In this document: positions 34,068 through 42,617 of the stretch, one piece after another | Layout of the letters: each line of letters starts with the position of its first letter | How positions within the stretch are numbered: the first letter of the stretch is position 1 | Source of the DNA: Marinospirillum celere | GTDB taxonomy: Bacteria > Pseudomonadota > Gammaproteobacteria > Pseudomonadales > Halomonadaceae | Direction of reading: 5' to 3' | DNA length: 64,000 bases | NCBI RefSeq assembly: GCF_900112235.1 | Contig: NZ_FOLH01000001.1 | Span: forward strand, 620,001 to 684,000 | Notes under the pieces: model-generated | The model's input: only the letters and a program-made list of their open reading frames with translations | Told to the model about the DNA's origin: nothing | The model's database searches: none | Position numbers and translations under genes: made by a program

Positions 34068-34886
34068 ATGATGATCAGCCAAAGCAAGCTAGTGGTGTTG
34101 CTGGTTGTTGGGCTTTTGGCGCCAGGTTGGCTCTGGGCTGAAACGCGGCAACTGGTTATTGCCTATGAGAACAAAGAGCAGCCCCCTTATTACATGGGTG
34201 ATACTTATGAAGTTTTGCCTGAGTATCCTGGTGTGGCTGTGGAAATGGTTCAGCTTCTTGAAACCAAGATTTCCAATATCTCCATTACTCTTGTCAGAGC
34301 GCCCTGGGGCCGCTGTCTTTCTGGTTTAGCCAGCAATCAGTACGATGGTATTTTCAACGCCAGTTATCTGAGTGACCGCTTGGAGATCGGCTGGTATCCA
34401 ACGCTGGATGGAACCCATACAGGTGAGGTCGATTCTTCCAAGCGCATTACTGGGATTCGCTATTCTCTGTATCGAAGGGCTGATTCTTCCTTGAGTTGGG
34501 ACGGGGAGGCTTTTCAGGGTTCTGCTGAAGCCTTGCAGTCCTTGGGCGCGCCACGTGGTTATTCCATCGTTCAGGATCTTAAGCAGCGTGGCTTGAGTGT
34601 TCAGGAGGTTCCAGGAACCAGCAATGCCATGTTGATGTTATTGTTGGGCCGTTTGGAAGGGGCGGTTTTACAGGATGTGACAGCAGATGCCTTCCTTTCT
34701 GAAGCCGACGATCGTTATCAGAGTATTCTTAAAGAATTTCCTCCAGTTGAGGATAAGGACTATTTTCTGATGCTTTCACATGGGTTGGTGGCAAGTGATC
34801 CTGAGCTGGCCCAAAAGATCTGGCGCAGTTTGGCCGAAATTCGCGAAATTTACGGTGAAGAACTGCGCAAGAAATATGAATACTAA
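34068..34886 (+). CDS. Periplasmic solute-binding protein, family 3-like
   Basis: 272 residues with a signal peptide (hydrophobic about 8-23, cleavage near LWAET) and the amino-acid-binding-protein fold: LVIAYENKEQPPYYMGD, a PGVAVEMVQLL helix and DGIFNASYLSDRLE. No permease genes are nearby. It is followed after 23 bp by a histidine kinase and then a c-di-GMP response regulator, so it probably works as a ligand sensor for that kinase. The start may be ATG 34068 or 34071; the ribosome site is weak. Confidence 0.75.
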   Translation: MMISQSKLVVLLVVGLLAPGWLWAETRQLVIAYENKEQPPYYMGDTYEVLPEYPGVAVEMVQLLETKISNISITLVRAPWGRCLSGLASNQYDGIFNASYLSDRLEIGWYPTLDGTHTGEVDSSKRITGIRYSLYRRADSSLSWDGEAFQGSAEALQSLGAPRGYSIVQDLKQRGLSVQEVPGTSNAMLMLLLGRLEGAVLQDVTADAFLSEADDRYQSILKEFPPVEDKDYFLMLSHGLVASDPELAQKIWRSLAEIREIYGEELRKKYEY

Positions 34887-34909
34887 TAGGATTCTGCTAC
34901 TTTTAGCTA

Positions 34910-36430
34910 ATGCCTGCCAATAAGAAAACATCGTTGACTAAGAAGTACCTCCAACTAGTCCTTCCGGTACTGGTATTGGTTGCATTGGTGTTTATTTTGA
35001 TTCTGATTTACCAGGAACTGACCAGTCAGAAGCGCAGCCAGCAGCAGTATTATCAAGGCCAGGCGGCACAGTTGGCGCACCTGCTGAGTGAGCCCGTCTG
35101 GCAATTTTCTGATGGCATTGTGAATACCTTGCTGGAATCGGTACAGGATGAGCCTGAAGTTCGCTGCGTGAGTATGGAATTTGCAAGAGGCTTGATGAAT
35201 GGCAGTGAAATAGGCGATTGCTCGGAAGTAACTCGTGAGCACTTAAGAAGCTTTGCTGCCCCCGTTTTGTACATACACCAAGGCGAAGAAGAGCAGCTGG
35301 CTGAAGTTACCCTTTATATTCAAGAAGCCAGTGTTTGGGGCGCTGTTTACCGGGAGATAGGCTACCTTTCTGCGCTGGTTATTTTGTTGTGCCTGGCATT
35401 GGCTATTGCAACCTTTCAGGCCTTTCGGAAAATCATTTTAAGGCCGCTGGAAAGAGTGGCTGATTCCTTGCGCCATTACCACCAAACCGGTGAGCGTCAA
35501 ACAGTGGATTGGCATACTCAGGATGAACTGTGTTACTTGATTAGCGAGTATAACGCCAGTCTTCAGCGTCAGGCTGAATCTGAGCGTAAGGCCCATGAAG
35601 CCAGGGTTCTTGCCGAAGAAGCACTGCAAAATCTTAAACAGGCTCAAGATGGGCTGATTCAGGCCGAAAAGATGGCTTCTCTGGGTGGCCTAGTGGCGGG
35701 GGTTGCGCATGAAATTAATACCCCAGTGGGTAACTGCCTGACAGTGGCTACCTCGGTTGAAGCCCTAACCATTGATTTTAAAAAGGTTTTAGAGGCAGGA
35801 AGCCTGAAGCGTTCGCAGTTGGATCAGTTTGTGGCTCAGGTGGAAGATGCTGGAGCTTTGTTGAATAGAAACCTACACAGAACCGCTGAGCTGGTTAGCA
35901 ATTTTAAACAGGTCGCGGTGGATCAAACCAGCTCCCAGCGCCGCAAGTTCGACTTAAAGCAGGTGGTGAATGAGGTGGTGTATACCCTGCGTCCTCAATT
36001 TAAGCATCAAACGCATCAGATTTTCCTGGAAATTCCTGAAGGGATAGCTATGGACTCTTATCCCGGTCCCTTGGGGCAGGTGATCTCCAATTGCGTTAAT
36101 AATGCACTGGTACATGCTTTTGAAGATGAAAAACCTGGAAATATCAAGATACAAGCGCAATTACGTCATGAAAATCAGGTGCAAGTAATAGTGATGGATG
36201 ATGGTAAGGGGATGTCGCCTGAGCATCTACAAAAGGCCTTTGAACCCTTTTTTACAACCCGGTTGGGGCAGGGTGGTTCCGGGCTGGGTTTGCATTTGGT
36301 GTACAGCATAGTGCGCGGTATTTTGGGTGGTGAAGTACATATCACCAGCACGCCGGGTCAAGGAGTAGCTCTGGCGATGAACCTGCCGTTGAAGGCCCCT
36401 CTCAAATCAGCAGCCCGAGGTGATGAGTGA
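34910..36430 (+). CDS. Membrane sensor histidine kinase
   Basis: 506 residues. TM1 is at about 14-34, a periplasmic domain at 35-150, TM2 at 152-171, a HAMP-like linker and coiled coil to about 252, then HisKA with His267 (GVAHEINTP). The HATPase has NCVNNALVHA (N box), DDGKGM (G1), FEPFFTT and GSGLGLHLV (G2). It should autophosphorylate on a periplasmic cue, plausibly from the preceding binding protein, and pass phosphate to the next gene, which its stop overlaps by 4 bp (GTGA). Confidence 0.88.
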   Translation: MPANKKTSLTKKYLQLVLPVLVLVALVFILILIYQELTSQKRSQQQYYQGQAAQLAHLLSEPVWQFSDGIVNTLLESVQDEPEVRCVSMEFARGLMNGSEIGDCSEVTREHLRSFAAPVLYIHQGEEEQLAEVTLYIQEASVWGAVYREIGYLSALVILLCLALAIATFQAFRKIILRPLERVADSLRHYHQTGERQTVDWHTQDELCYLISEYNASLQRQAESERKAHEARVLAEEALQNLKQAQDGLIQAEKMASLGGLVAGVAHEINTPVGNCLTVATSVEALTIDFKKVLEAGSLKRSQLDQFVAQVEDAGALLNRNLHRTAELVSNFKQVAVDQTSSQRRKFDLKQVVNEVVYTLRPQFKHQTHQIFLEIPEGIAMDSYPGPLGQVISNCVNNALVHAFEDEKPGNIKIQAQLRHENQVQVIVMDDGKGMSPEHLQKAFEPFFTTRLGQGGSGLGLHLVYSIVRGILGGEVHITSTPGQGVALAMNLPLKAPLKSAARGDE

Positions 36431-38661
36431 GTAACGAAAATTCTGTAAGTGATGAGTTTTTTACTTTTGCTGATGAGAGTCTAGCAACCCAGCAAACAGA
36501 TTCTGGAACTGAAATCCCTTGGCCGATTCTGATTGTTGATGATGAAGAGGAAGTGCATGAGGCAACACGCTTTGCTCTTCAGGGCGTGGATATTCTAGAT
36601 CGCCCCTTGGAATGTTACAGCGCTTATTCTGCTGTAGAAGCCTGCGAACTCCTAAAAAAGCACCCAGATTTTGCCTGTATTCTGCTGGATGTGGTCATGG
36701 AGTCTGAACAAGCCGGCTTGGAGCTGATCAGCTATATTCGTGAAACCCTGGAGTATTCCAGCCTGCGAATTATTTTGCGTACCGGACAGCCGGGTTATGC
36801 GCCCGAGCTGGAAGTCGTTAATCGTTACGATATCAATGACTATAAGCAAAAAAATGAGCTTTCCCGCACTCGCCTGATTACCAGCCTAACTTCAGCTTTG
36901 CGCTCATATCAGCAAATACAGGTGATAGAACGCAGCAGGCAGGGTTTGGCTTTGATTATTGAAAGTGCTCCACGTTTGTTTTTGGAGCGCTCGGCTTCAA
37001 AATTTGCTAAAGGGGTGCTCATACAGCTGTGTAGCCTGCTGGGAATTGATGAAAATGGTTTTATTTGTTGTCATGAGGATGTCCGAGATCAGCAGGTTAA
37101 GATTTTGGCTGGATTAGGCCGCTATTCGCCCTGGGTGGGCCAACCCATAGAAAAATTAGGTGATGCCGGCCTGCAGAAGGAAGTCGAAAAGGTGCTGCAA
37201 AACCAGGAAAGCTGCATCGAAGAAGACCACATAACTTTTTATATACGTTCACCCCACAAGGATGAGCTGGTGGTGCGGATTGAAACCCGTAGGCCCCTGT
37301 CAGAAATGGATATTCGCTTGATCAAGCTGTTCTCGGTTAATGTTGCCGTGGGCTTTGATAATGCTCAGCTTTTTGAGCAGGTTGAGCATCTGGCATTTAT
37401 CGATCCGCTAACCAGCTTACCTAACCGTAGTGCTTTTATTCGCCTGCTGGAACAAACCATAGCGGTGAATCAGCCTTTTACACTCTTACTGGCTGATTTG
37501 GATAACTTTCAAGCAGTGAATGATGGTTTAGGCCATCAGGTGGGGGATGAAACCCTGCAGCTAACCTCTGAGCTTTTGGGCCAGACCTTCGGACAAAACT
37601 GTGAGTTGGCCAGGTTGTCAGCAGATAGCTTTTGTCTTTTGATTCCAGGCAAACATATTACTGAGCTGACCAAGCAATTGCAGAAGCTGCAATGGACTCT
37701 GGATGAAGGCCTTACTGTGCGGGGGTATGAAATCCCCTTGAGTATTACCTGGGGCGCTGCGCTCTATCCGGATCATGCCAAAAAGGCTGGCACTTTGCTG
37801 CAAAATGCCAGCATTGCCATGAAAGATGCCAAGGCCAACCAAAGAGGTGGCTTGCGGTTATTCAACAAGGGTTTTGACCAGGTTTTACAGCAGCGTCTGC
37901 AGACTGCCAGTGAACTCCGGCATAGTGTTGCCAGAAGTGAGCTGGAACTGCATTTTCAGCCGCAAATTGCACTGAAAACCTCGCGTTTAGTTGGTGCTGA
38001 GGCCCTGTTACGTTGGCGGCGAAATGGTGAACTCGTTTCGCCGGTTGATTTTATTCCTGCTGCAGAAAGTTCGGGCCATATTGTCAGCATTGGTGCTTGG
38101 GTGCTTGAAGAGGCCTGTCGTCAACAGCTGCATTGGCAGCAGGAAACGGGTTTAGAACTGACAGTGGCAGTTAATGTTTCCATGCGCCAATTACTGGATG
38201 TGCATTTTTTGGAAATGCTCACGGGAGTGGTTCAGAAAACAGGTATTAACCCTAAAAACCTGGAACTGGAAATCACCGAGACGGTGATGATGGAAAACGC
38301 TGAAACTGTTGTTGATCTGCTGGCCGAGGTACGTGACCTGGGGGTACAAATAGCTATCGATGACTTTGGAACTGGCTATTCATCGCTCAGTTACCTTCAG
38401 CAGCTTACCGTTGATCGTTTAAAGATCGATCGCTCTTTTGTACAGCTGGTTGCAGAGCAGGATGAAGCTCGAGTGATAGCAGCCATGATCGTCAAAATGG
38501 GCCAACTTTTAGGTTTTAAGGTTTTGGCCGAAGGGGTAGAAACCAGTGAGCAGTTGGCTGAGCTTAAAAAATTGGGTTGTGATGAGGTTCAGGGGTTTTA
38601 TTATGCAAAACCCATGGCTGCCGATGCCTGGCTGGAATATGTCAATCAACTAAACTGTTAG
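36427..38661 (+). CDS. Response regulator with REC, DUF3369, degenerate GGDEF and EAL domains
   Basis: 744 residues starting with GTG, overlapping the kinase stop. The REC domain has acidic DDE (38-40) and phosphoacceptor Asp88 (LLDVV). It is followed by a DUF3369-type segment (about 175-310), a GGDEF domain whose signature is only SADSF, so no cyclase activity is expected, and an EAL domain with EALLRW, NVSMRQL, EITETVM, DDFGTGYSSL, KIDRSF and AEGVET all present. It is predicted to be a kinase-controlled c-di-GMP phosphodiesterase in the cytosol. Confidence 0.88.
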   Translation: MSNENSVSDEFFTFADESLATQQTDSGTEIPWPILIVDDEEEVHEATRFALQGVDILDRPLECYSAYSAVEACELLKKHPDFACILLDVVMESEQAGLELISYIRETLEYSSLRIILRTGQPGYAPELEVVNRYDINDYKQKNELSRTRLITSLTSALRSYQQIQVIERSRQGLALIIESAPRLFLERSASKFAKGVLIQLCSLLGIDENGFICCHEDVRDQQVKILAGLGRYSPWVGQPIEKLGDAGLQKEVEKVLQNQESCIEEDHITFYIRSPHKDELVVRIETRRPLSEMDIRLIKLFSVNVAVGFDNAQLFEQVEHLAFIDPLTSLPNRSAFIRLLEQTIAVNQPFTLLLADLDNFQAVNDGLGHQVGDETLQLTSELLGQTFGQNCELARLSADSFCLLIPGKHITELTKQLQKLQWTLDEGLTVRGYEIPLSITWGAALYPDHAKKAGTLLQNASIAMKDAKANQRGGLRLFNKGFDQVLQQRLQTASELRHSVARSELELHFQPQIALKTSRLVGAEALLRWRRNGELVSPVDFIPAAESSGHIVSIGAWVLEEACRQQLHWQQETGLELTVAVNVSMRQLLDVHFLEMLTGVVQKTGINPKNLELEITETVMMENAETVVDLLAEVRDLGVQIAIDDFGTGYSSLSYLQQLTVDRLKIDRSFVQLVAEQDEARVIAAMIVKMGQLLGFKVLAEGVETSEQLAELKKLGCDEVQGFYYAKPMAADAWLEYVNQLNC

Positions 38662-38747
38662 ATCGTTTCTCTTTAAGTTACATTTTGTGTAAACTTTGAA
38701 GAAAGCTGTTGCTGTTGACTTTAAGCCCAGTTAATTCAGGAGATCTC

Positions 38748-39149
38748 ATGCGCTTTTCCTTGTTTGGCGTTGCTGTTTTGGCGCTCTTTTTATCCGCTTG
38801 TAAGTCAGATCCCAACCGTGTCCACCATGTCGAAGATGAAGTCAGGGAGACGATCAAGGCACAAATTTCCCAGCAGTACCGGGAGCCTGAAGCAACCCGT
38901 TTTCGAGTTCAGGAAATTGCTTCCTATGATCCCAATGCTTCCGAGTTCGTAAAAGAATTCATTTCTAATGCAACCAGCTACATGCTTTGTGGTGAAGTGA
39001 ACGGCAAAAACCGCTTTGGCTCCTATGGTGGTTACAAGCACTTTGCAGCCCTCTATCTTTCTGCCTTGGACGAAGGCGGTGATCCTGAAGTGGATGTGAT
39101 GTACCAAGGCAACCCTGGTTTTGATAGCTTCGCCAGCGATTGTCCCTGA
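38748..39149 (+). CDS. Small lipoprotein of unknown function
   Basis: 133 residues with a lipoprotein signal: MRFSLFGVAVLALFLSAC, lipobox LSAC with lipidated Cys18. The mature part (REPEATRFRVQEIAS..., CGEVNGKNRFGSYGGYKHF) resembles small outer-membrane lipoproteins of unknown role. I chose ATG 38748 because CAGGAG lies 8 nt upstream; an in-frame TTG at 38709 lacks a signal-like start. Confidence 0.75.
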   Translation: MRFSLFGVAVLALFLSACKSDPNRVHHVEDEVRETIKAQISQQYREPEATRFRVQEIASYDPNASEFVKEFISNATSYMLCGEVNGKNRFGSYGGYKHFAALYLSALDEGGDPEVDVMYQGNPGFDSFASDCP

Positions 39150-39162
39150 TTTTTAATTACCC

Positions 39163-39215
39163 TAGACACCTGGTCTATTTTTTTATAGGATTAATTAGAC
39201 GATTGGTCTAATTAA
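39163..39215. promoter_or_regulatory. Twin TetR-type operators upstream of acuR-acuI
   Basis: TAGAC-N5-GTCTA occurs twice. Site 1 is 39163-39177. Site 2 is inside a 25-bp perfect palindrome at 39191-39215, ten-base arms around GATTG. Their centres are 33 bp apart, about three helical turns on the same face. The second ends 11 bp before the TetR-family start codon, so the gene probably represses itself and acuI. Confidence 0.75.
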
Positions 39216-39226
39216 TTTGGGTCGCT

Positions 39227-39874
39227 ATGAGAGACGCTTTGGCAAGAAGTAACAAACCCCGCCGTGGTCGCCCTCCCAAGGGCTCCGACCCCGCCTACAG
39301 TGAAACACGGCTCAGTTTGATCCGTACTGGTTTGGCGGTGCTGACTGAAAAGGGCTATTCCTATACGGGCATTGATGAAATTCTGAAAAAAGCCGGAGTT
39401 CCCAAGGGGTCTTTTTATCACTACTTCAAAAACAAAGAGGCTTTTGGAGAAATTCTGATTGATGCCTATGGCAAGTATTTTGCCCGCAAGCTGGAGCGCT
39501 GGCTTGAAGATACTTCCATGCCCCCTTTACAGCGTCTGGCGGCTTTTGTTGAAGATGCCGGCAGAGGAATGGCTGTCCATGAATTCAAACGGGGTTGCTT
39601 GATTGGCAATTTGGGTCAGGAGATGTCGGCTTTACCGGAGAGTTTTCGCAACCAATTAACAGCGGTCCTTCAGGATTGGCAGCAAAGAACCTGTAAATGC
39701 CTCCAGGAAGCTCAGCAAAGCGGCGAAATGCAAACCGGTTTAGATGCTTATGAGCAGGCGGCTTTTTTCTGGATCGGTTGGGAAGGAGCGGTACTCAGGG
39801 CCAAGCTGGATCAATCTACGGAACCCTTGAATCAATTCGCAGCGGGCTTTTTTCGTTTGATTAAAGCCACTTAA
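39227..39874 (+). CDS. acuR: TetR-family repressor, AcuR-like
   Basis: 215 residues. The N-terminal part has a basic RRGRPPKGS and a TetR helix-turn-helix ([20 protein letters not shown], then [12 protein letters not shown]). The C-terminal ligand domain has [13 protein letters not shown]. The next gene encodes an AcuI-type acryloyl-CoA reductase, 38 bp downstream. AcuR-AcuI pairs respond to acrylate from DMSP breakdown in marine bacteria. The assignment as AcuR rests on this pairing and on the double operator upstream. Confidence 0.75.
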   Translation: MRDALARSNKPRRGRPPKGSDPAYSETRLSLIRTGLAVLTEKGYSYTGIDEILKKAGVPKGSFYHYFKNKEAFGEILIDAYGKYFARKLERWLEDTSMPPLQRLAAFVEDAGRGMAVHEFKRGCLIGNLGQEMSALPESFRNQLTAVLQDWQQRTCKCLQEAQQSGEMQTGLDAYEQAAFFWIGWEGAVLRAKLDQSTEPLNQFAAGFFRLIKAT

Positions 39875-39912
39875 ATATCACGGGATGCAAGAGTCCCAAG
39901 AGGAGAAACACT

Positions 39913-40902
39913 ATGTTTAGAGCACTGGTTATCGATAAGCAGGATGATAAGCAAAAGGTAGCGATTAAAGAGCTGGATGAATCCCAGCTTCCCGAGGGCG
40001 ATGTAACCGTCAAGGTGGCTTATTCAACGCTGAATTATAAGGATGCCCTGGCAGTTACTGGTAAGGGACCGGTTGTCCGTAGTTTTCCAATGGTGCCGGG
40101 CATAGATTTGGCAGGTGAGGTGGAAGAATCCAGCCATCCCGACTTCAAACCCGGTGATGCTGTGGTACTCAATGGTTGGGGTGTGGGTGAAAAACACTGG
40201 GGCGGCCTGGCCGAAAAAGCCCGCTTGAAAGGGGATTGGCTGATTCCATTAAACAAGGCCTTTACGCCCCGTCAGGCCATGGGTATAGGCACCGCTGGCT
40301 ATACAGCCATGCTTTGTGTTCTGGCGCTGGAAAAACAAGGCGTGACCCCTGATAAAGGTGAAATTCTGGTGACTGGCGCTGCGGGTGGTGTTGGCAGTGT
40401 TGCCATAGCCGTTCTAGCCAAGCTGGGCTATCAGGTGGTTGCCATGACTGGGCGTGCGGAAGAGGCTGACTTCTTAACCTCTCTGGGTGCCAGCCGGATT
40501 ATTGATCGTTCCGAATACAGTGAAGCAGGTAAACCTCTGGCTAAAGAACAATGGGCCGGTGCCATCGATGTCGCTGGTGGTCAGGTGCTGGCAAATGTCT
40601 GTGCCAGCATGAAGTATCGGGGTGTGGTTGCCGCCTGTGGTCTTGCAGCGGGCATGTCCTTTCCTTCCACTGTGGCTCCTTTCATTCTGCGCGGTGTTAC
40701 TCTTTGCGGTATTGATAGTGTTATGGCCCCCCGTGAAGACCGGATTGAAGCCTGGGATCGTCTGGCCCGTGACCTGGATTTGAGCAAACTGGAGCAGTTG
40801 GTCAAGGATGTCAGCCTGGAAGAAGTAGCCGATATCACGCCTTCCATTTTGGCGGGTAAAGTGAGAGGGCGCCTGGTCGTTCCCGTTAAAAACCAGGCTT
40901 GA
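39913..40902 (+). CDS. acuI: AcuI/YhdH-type NADPH-dependent acryloyl-CoA reductase
   Basis: 329-residue zinc-free medium-chain reductase. The N-terminus is [20 protein letters not shown] and [10 protein letters not shown], with a nucleotide-binding [20 protein letters not shown]. It reduces toxic acryloyl-CoA to propionyl-CoA. GAGGAG precedes ATG 39913. Co-regulation with acuR is likely. Other quinone-oxidoreductase-like roles exist in the wider family, but length and motifs match YhdH/AcuI well. Confidence 0.85.
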   Translation: MFRALVIDKQDDKQKVAIKELDESQLPEGDVTVKVAYSTLNYKDALAVTGKGPVVRSFPMVPGIDLAGEVEESSHPDFKPGDAVVLNGWGVGEKHWGGLAEKARLKGDWLIPLNKAFTPRQAMGIGTAGYTAMLCVLALEKQGVTPDKGEILVTGAAGGVGSVAIAVLAKLGYQVVAMTGRAEEADFLTSLGASRIIDRSEYSEAGKPLAKEQWAGAIDVAGGQVLANVCASMKYRGVVAACGLAAGMSFPSTVAPFILRGVTLCGIDSVMAPREDRIEAWDRLARDLDLSKLEQLVKDVSLEEVADITPSILAGKVRGRLVVPVKNQA

Positions 40903-40915
40903 TTGACCTGCTTGG

Positions 40916-42241
40916 TTAGCCGGAAACTTCTTTCCAGTTACGGCTAATAAGAGCGCTGGCCAGTCCTGCGCTGCCCAGTAGTATCAGGGTGGCCTGAACG
41001 GAGAAAAGCGCCGTTAGGGCACCCAAAAGGCCGGTTAATAGGAGTAGGGCACCGATGACACTATTGCTGACAGCAACATAGTCGGTGCGCTTATTCCCTC
41101 CGGCCATATCGACCATGTAGGTTTTGCGACCCAGTCGTACTCCAGCATGCGCTATGCCCAATCCCAAAAAGCAAAGCAAATAGAGCCCCCAGGTCAGGCT
41201 GCTCGGTAAGCTTAGGAGCGAAACCAAAGCAACTAACAGCGACAAGCCGCCAGCAAGAGCCGAAGCGTTGGAGAAAACCTTACGACTGGATTGATCGGCC
41301 CAGCGTCCCCAAATGGGTGAGCTGATCAAACCGGCCAGCCCTTCCACAGCAATAAACAAACCCAGTAGTACCAGTGCACCTCCCAAATCATCCCGAGCCA
41401 GAGCCAGATAAAAGGGTGCAGCCAATCCCGATCCCATCGCCAGTGCTCGTGCCACCACAAATTTCCGGAAGAGGCGGTCATCTTTGAGTAGGTTGAGTTT
41501 TTTGAAGGCTTCTGTCAGCCCATTGGCACCTCCCTCGGTAGCGCCTGGGAATTCAACAATTCGGCTGAACACGAGTGCGGCCAGAAACCAACAGGCCGAA
41601 GCCAAAAGCAAAAGACCCGCATAGAACCAACTGGAATCCTGGTTTTGCAGCATGCCCAGAAGTAGACCGATGGCCAGAGTCACACCGCCCGATAGAGCAC
41701 TGATCCAACCACCCAGGCGACCCCGCCGGGTTTTCGGGATGGTTTTGCCCTGAACATCCTTGAAAGCGACTGAGCAGGCTCCACGCGCCAGACTAAACAG
41801 GATGAGTAAACCCAAGAGGCTATAACCCGCTAGGGCACCTTCCAGCACCAGAGCCACCCAGCCCATTAATAGCAAGCAGCTGCCCTGGAGTCCGCCTCCC
41901 CAGACCCAAACCCACTTACGAATTGCCTGACGCCTTACCAGGGCGCCGATTAGCATCTGAGGAAGCATGGAGCCGGACTCTCGAATAGGGACGAGTAGAC
42001 TCAACATCCACGAAGGTCCACCCAGATGCAAAAGCAGCCAGGGCAAGGTTGTTTTTGCTGAGGCCAGTTTGTCCGCCAGGCTACTTAGCGTGTTGGCAAT
42101 GAGTGTATAGAGAAAGTTGCCGGGTGTTTCCTGGCAGGCTTCGTCTGAAATATCCTTGCAGACACGCCCTTCATCATCTTCGGCAAGACGTTCATAAAGG
42201 CTTTCGGCCCAGTCGGGGTGCTTATTATTGGGTGATGTCAT
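40916..42241 (-). CDS. MFS-type transporter
   Basis: About 441 residues with ten or more hydrophobic helices and an MFS-like cytoplasmic loop (GGWISALSGG, RWADQSSRK). It exports or imports an unknown small molecule in the inner membrane. I chose ATG 42241, 8 bp after the preceding gene's stop; the reading frame is open up to ATG 42298, which would overlap that gene by 50 bp. It is the last gene of the recC-recB-recD-GGCT run. No substrate motif is recognised. Confidence 0.72.
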   Translation of the reverse strand: MTSPNNKHPDWAESLYERLAEDDEGRVCKDISDEACQETPGNFLYTLIANTLSSLADKLASAKTTLPWLLLHLGGPSWMLSLLVPIRESGSMLPQMLIGALVRRQAIRKWVWVWGGGLQGSCLLLMGWVALVLEGALAGYSLLGLLILFSLARGACSVAFKDVQGKTIPKTRRGRLGGWISALSGGVTLAIGLLLGMLQNQDSSWFYAGLLLLASACWFLAALVFSRIVEFPGATEGGANGLTEAFKKLNLLKDDRLFRKFVVARALAMGSGLAAPFYLALARDDLGGALVLLGLFIAVEGLAGLISSPIWGRWADQSSRKVFSNASALAGGLSLLVALVSLLSLPSSLTWGLYLLCFLGLGIAHAGVRLGRKTYMVDMAGGNKRTDYVAVSNSVIGALLLLTGLLGALTALFSVQATLILLGSAGLASALISRNWKEVSG

Positions 42242-42248
42242 CGAATCT

Positions 42249-42617
42249 TCAAATCTTTTCAAGTGGCCAGCCGCCCTGGCGAATGGGTGTTCTGTCATTG
42301 ACTGAGGGATTGTAAATATAAACCCAGGCTGGGCCTAGACGGGTTTTGAGTTGCGTTCGGTAATAAAGCCCCTGCTCATTGTTTTGACGGTTCACGCCTT
42401 CAAGCTGATCCAATTGCGCCAGGGTTAGGCTATCCACTTCGTAGATTTCTATTTCTATGCCTTTGGAAGTAGCCAGTTTAGCGCCAGGATAGGGCCCTAA
42501 ATCATAGAGAACCAGATTAGTGACGCTATCCTTGCCCAGAAAGCGGGCTTTTTCCAGATAATGATGGTTGGCAAGCCCTTGTTTTAAGGTGCCATAAACA
42601 GCAACACGATTTTTCAT
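42249..42617 (-). CDS. Gamma-glutamylcyclotransferase-like (GGCT/AIG2) protein
   Basis: 122 residues with the substrate-binding VYGTLKQG at 7-14 and the LDQLEG motif carrying the catalytic glutamate. The family converts gamma-glutamyl compounds to 5-oxoproline and the free amino acid or amine. Its start overlaps the recD stop by 4 bp (ATGA), so it is translated with the recombination operon although no functional link is obvious. Confidence 0.82.
   Translation of the reverse strand: MKNRVAVYGTLKQGLANHHYLEKARFLGKDSVTNLVLYDLGPYPGAKLATSKGIEIEIYEVDSLTLAQLDQLEGVNRQNNEQGLYYRTQLKTRLGPAWVYIYNPSVNDRTPIRQGGWPLEKI

Noticed and set aside
33861-34082. 73-residue minus-strand frame between the flavin reductase and binding-protein genes
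   Set aside because: It overlaps the ends of both flanking genes and has no family or ribosome site; it looks like chance.
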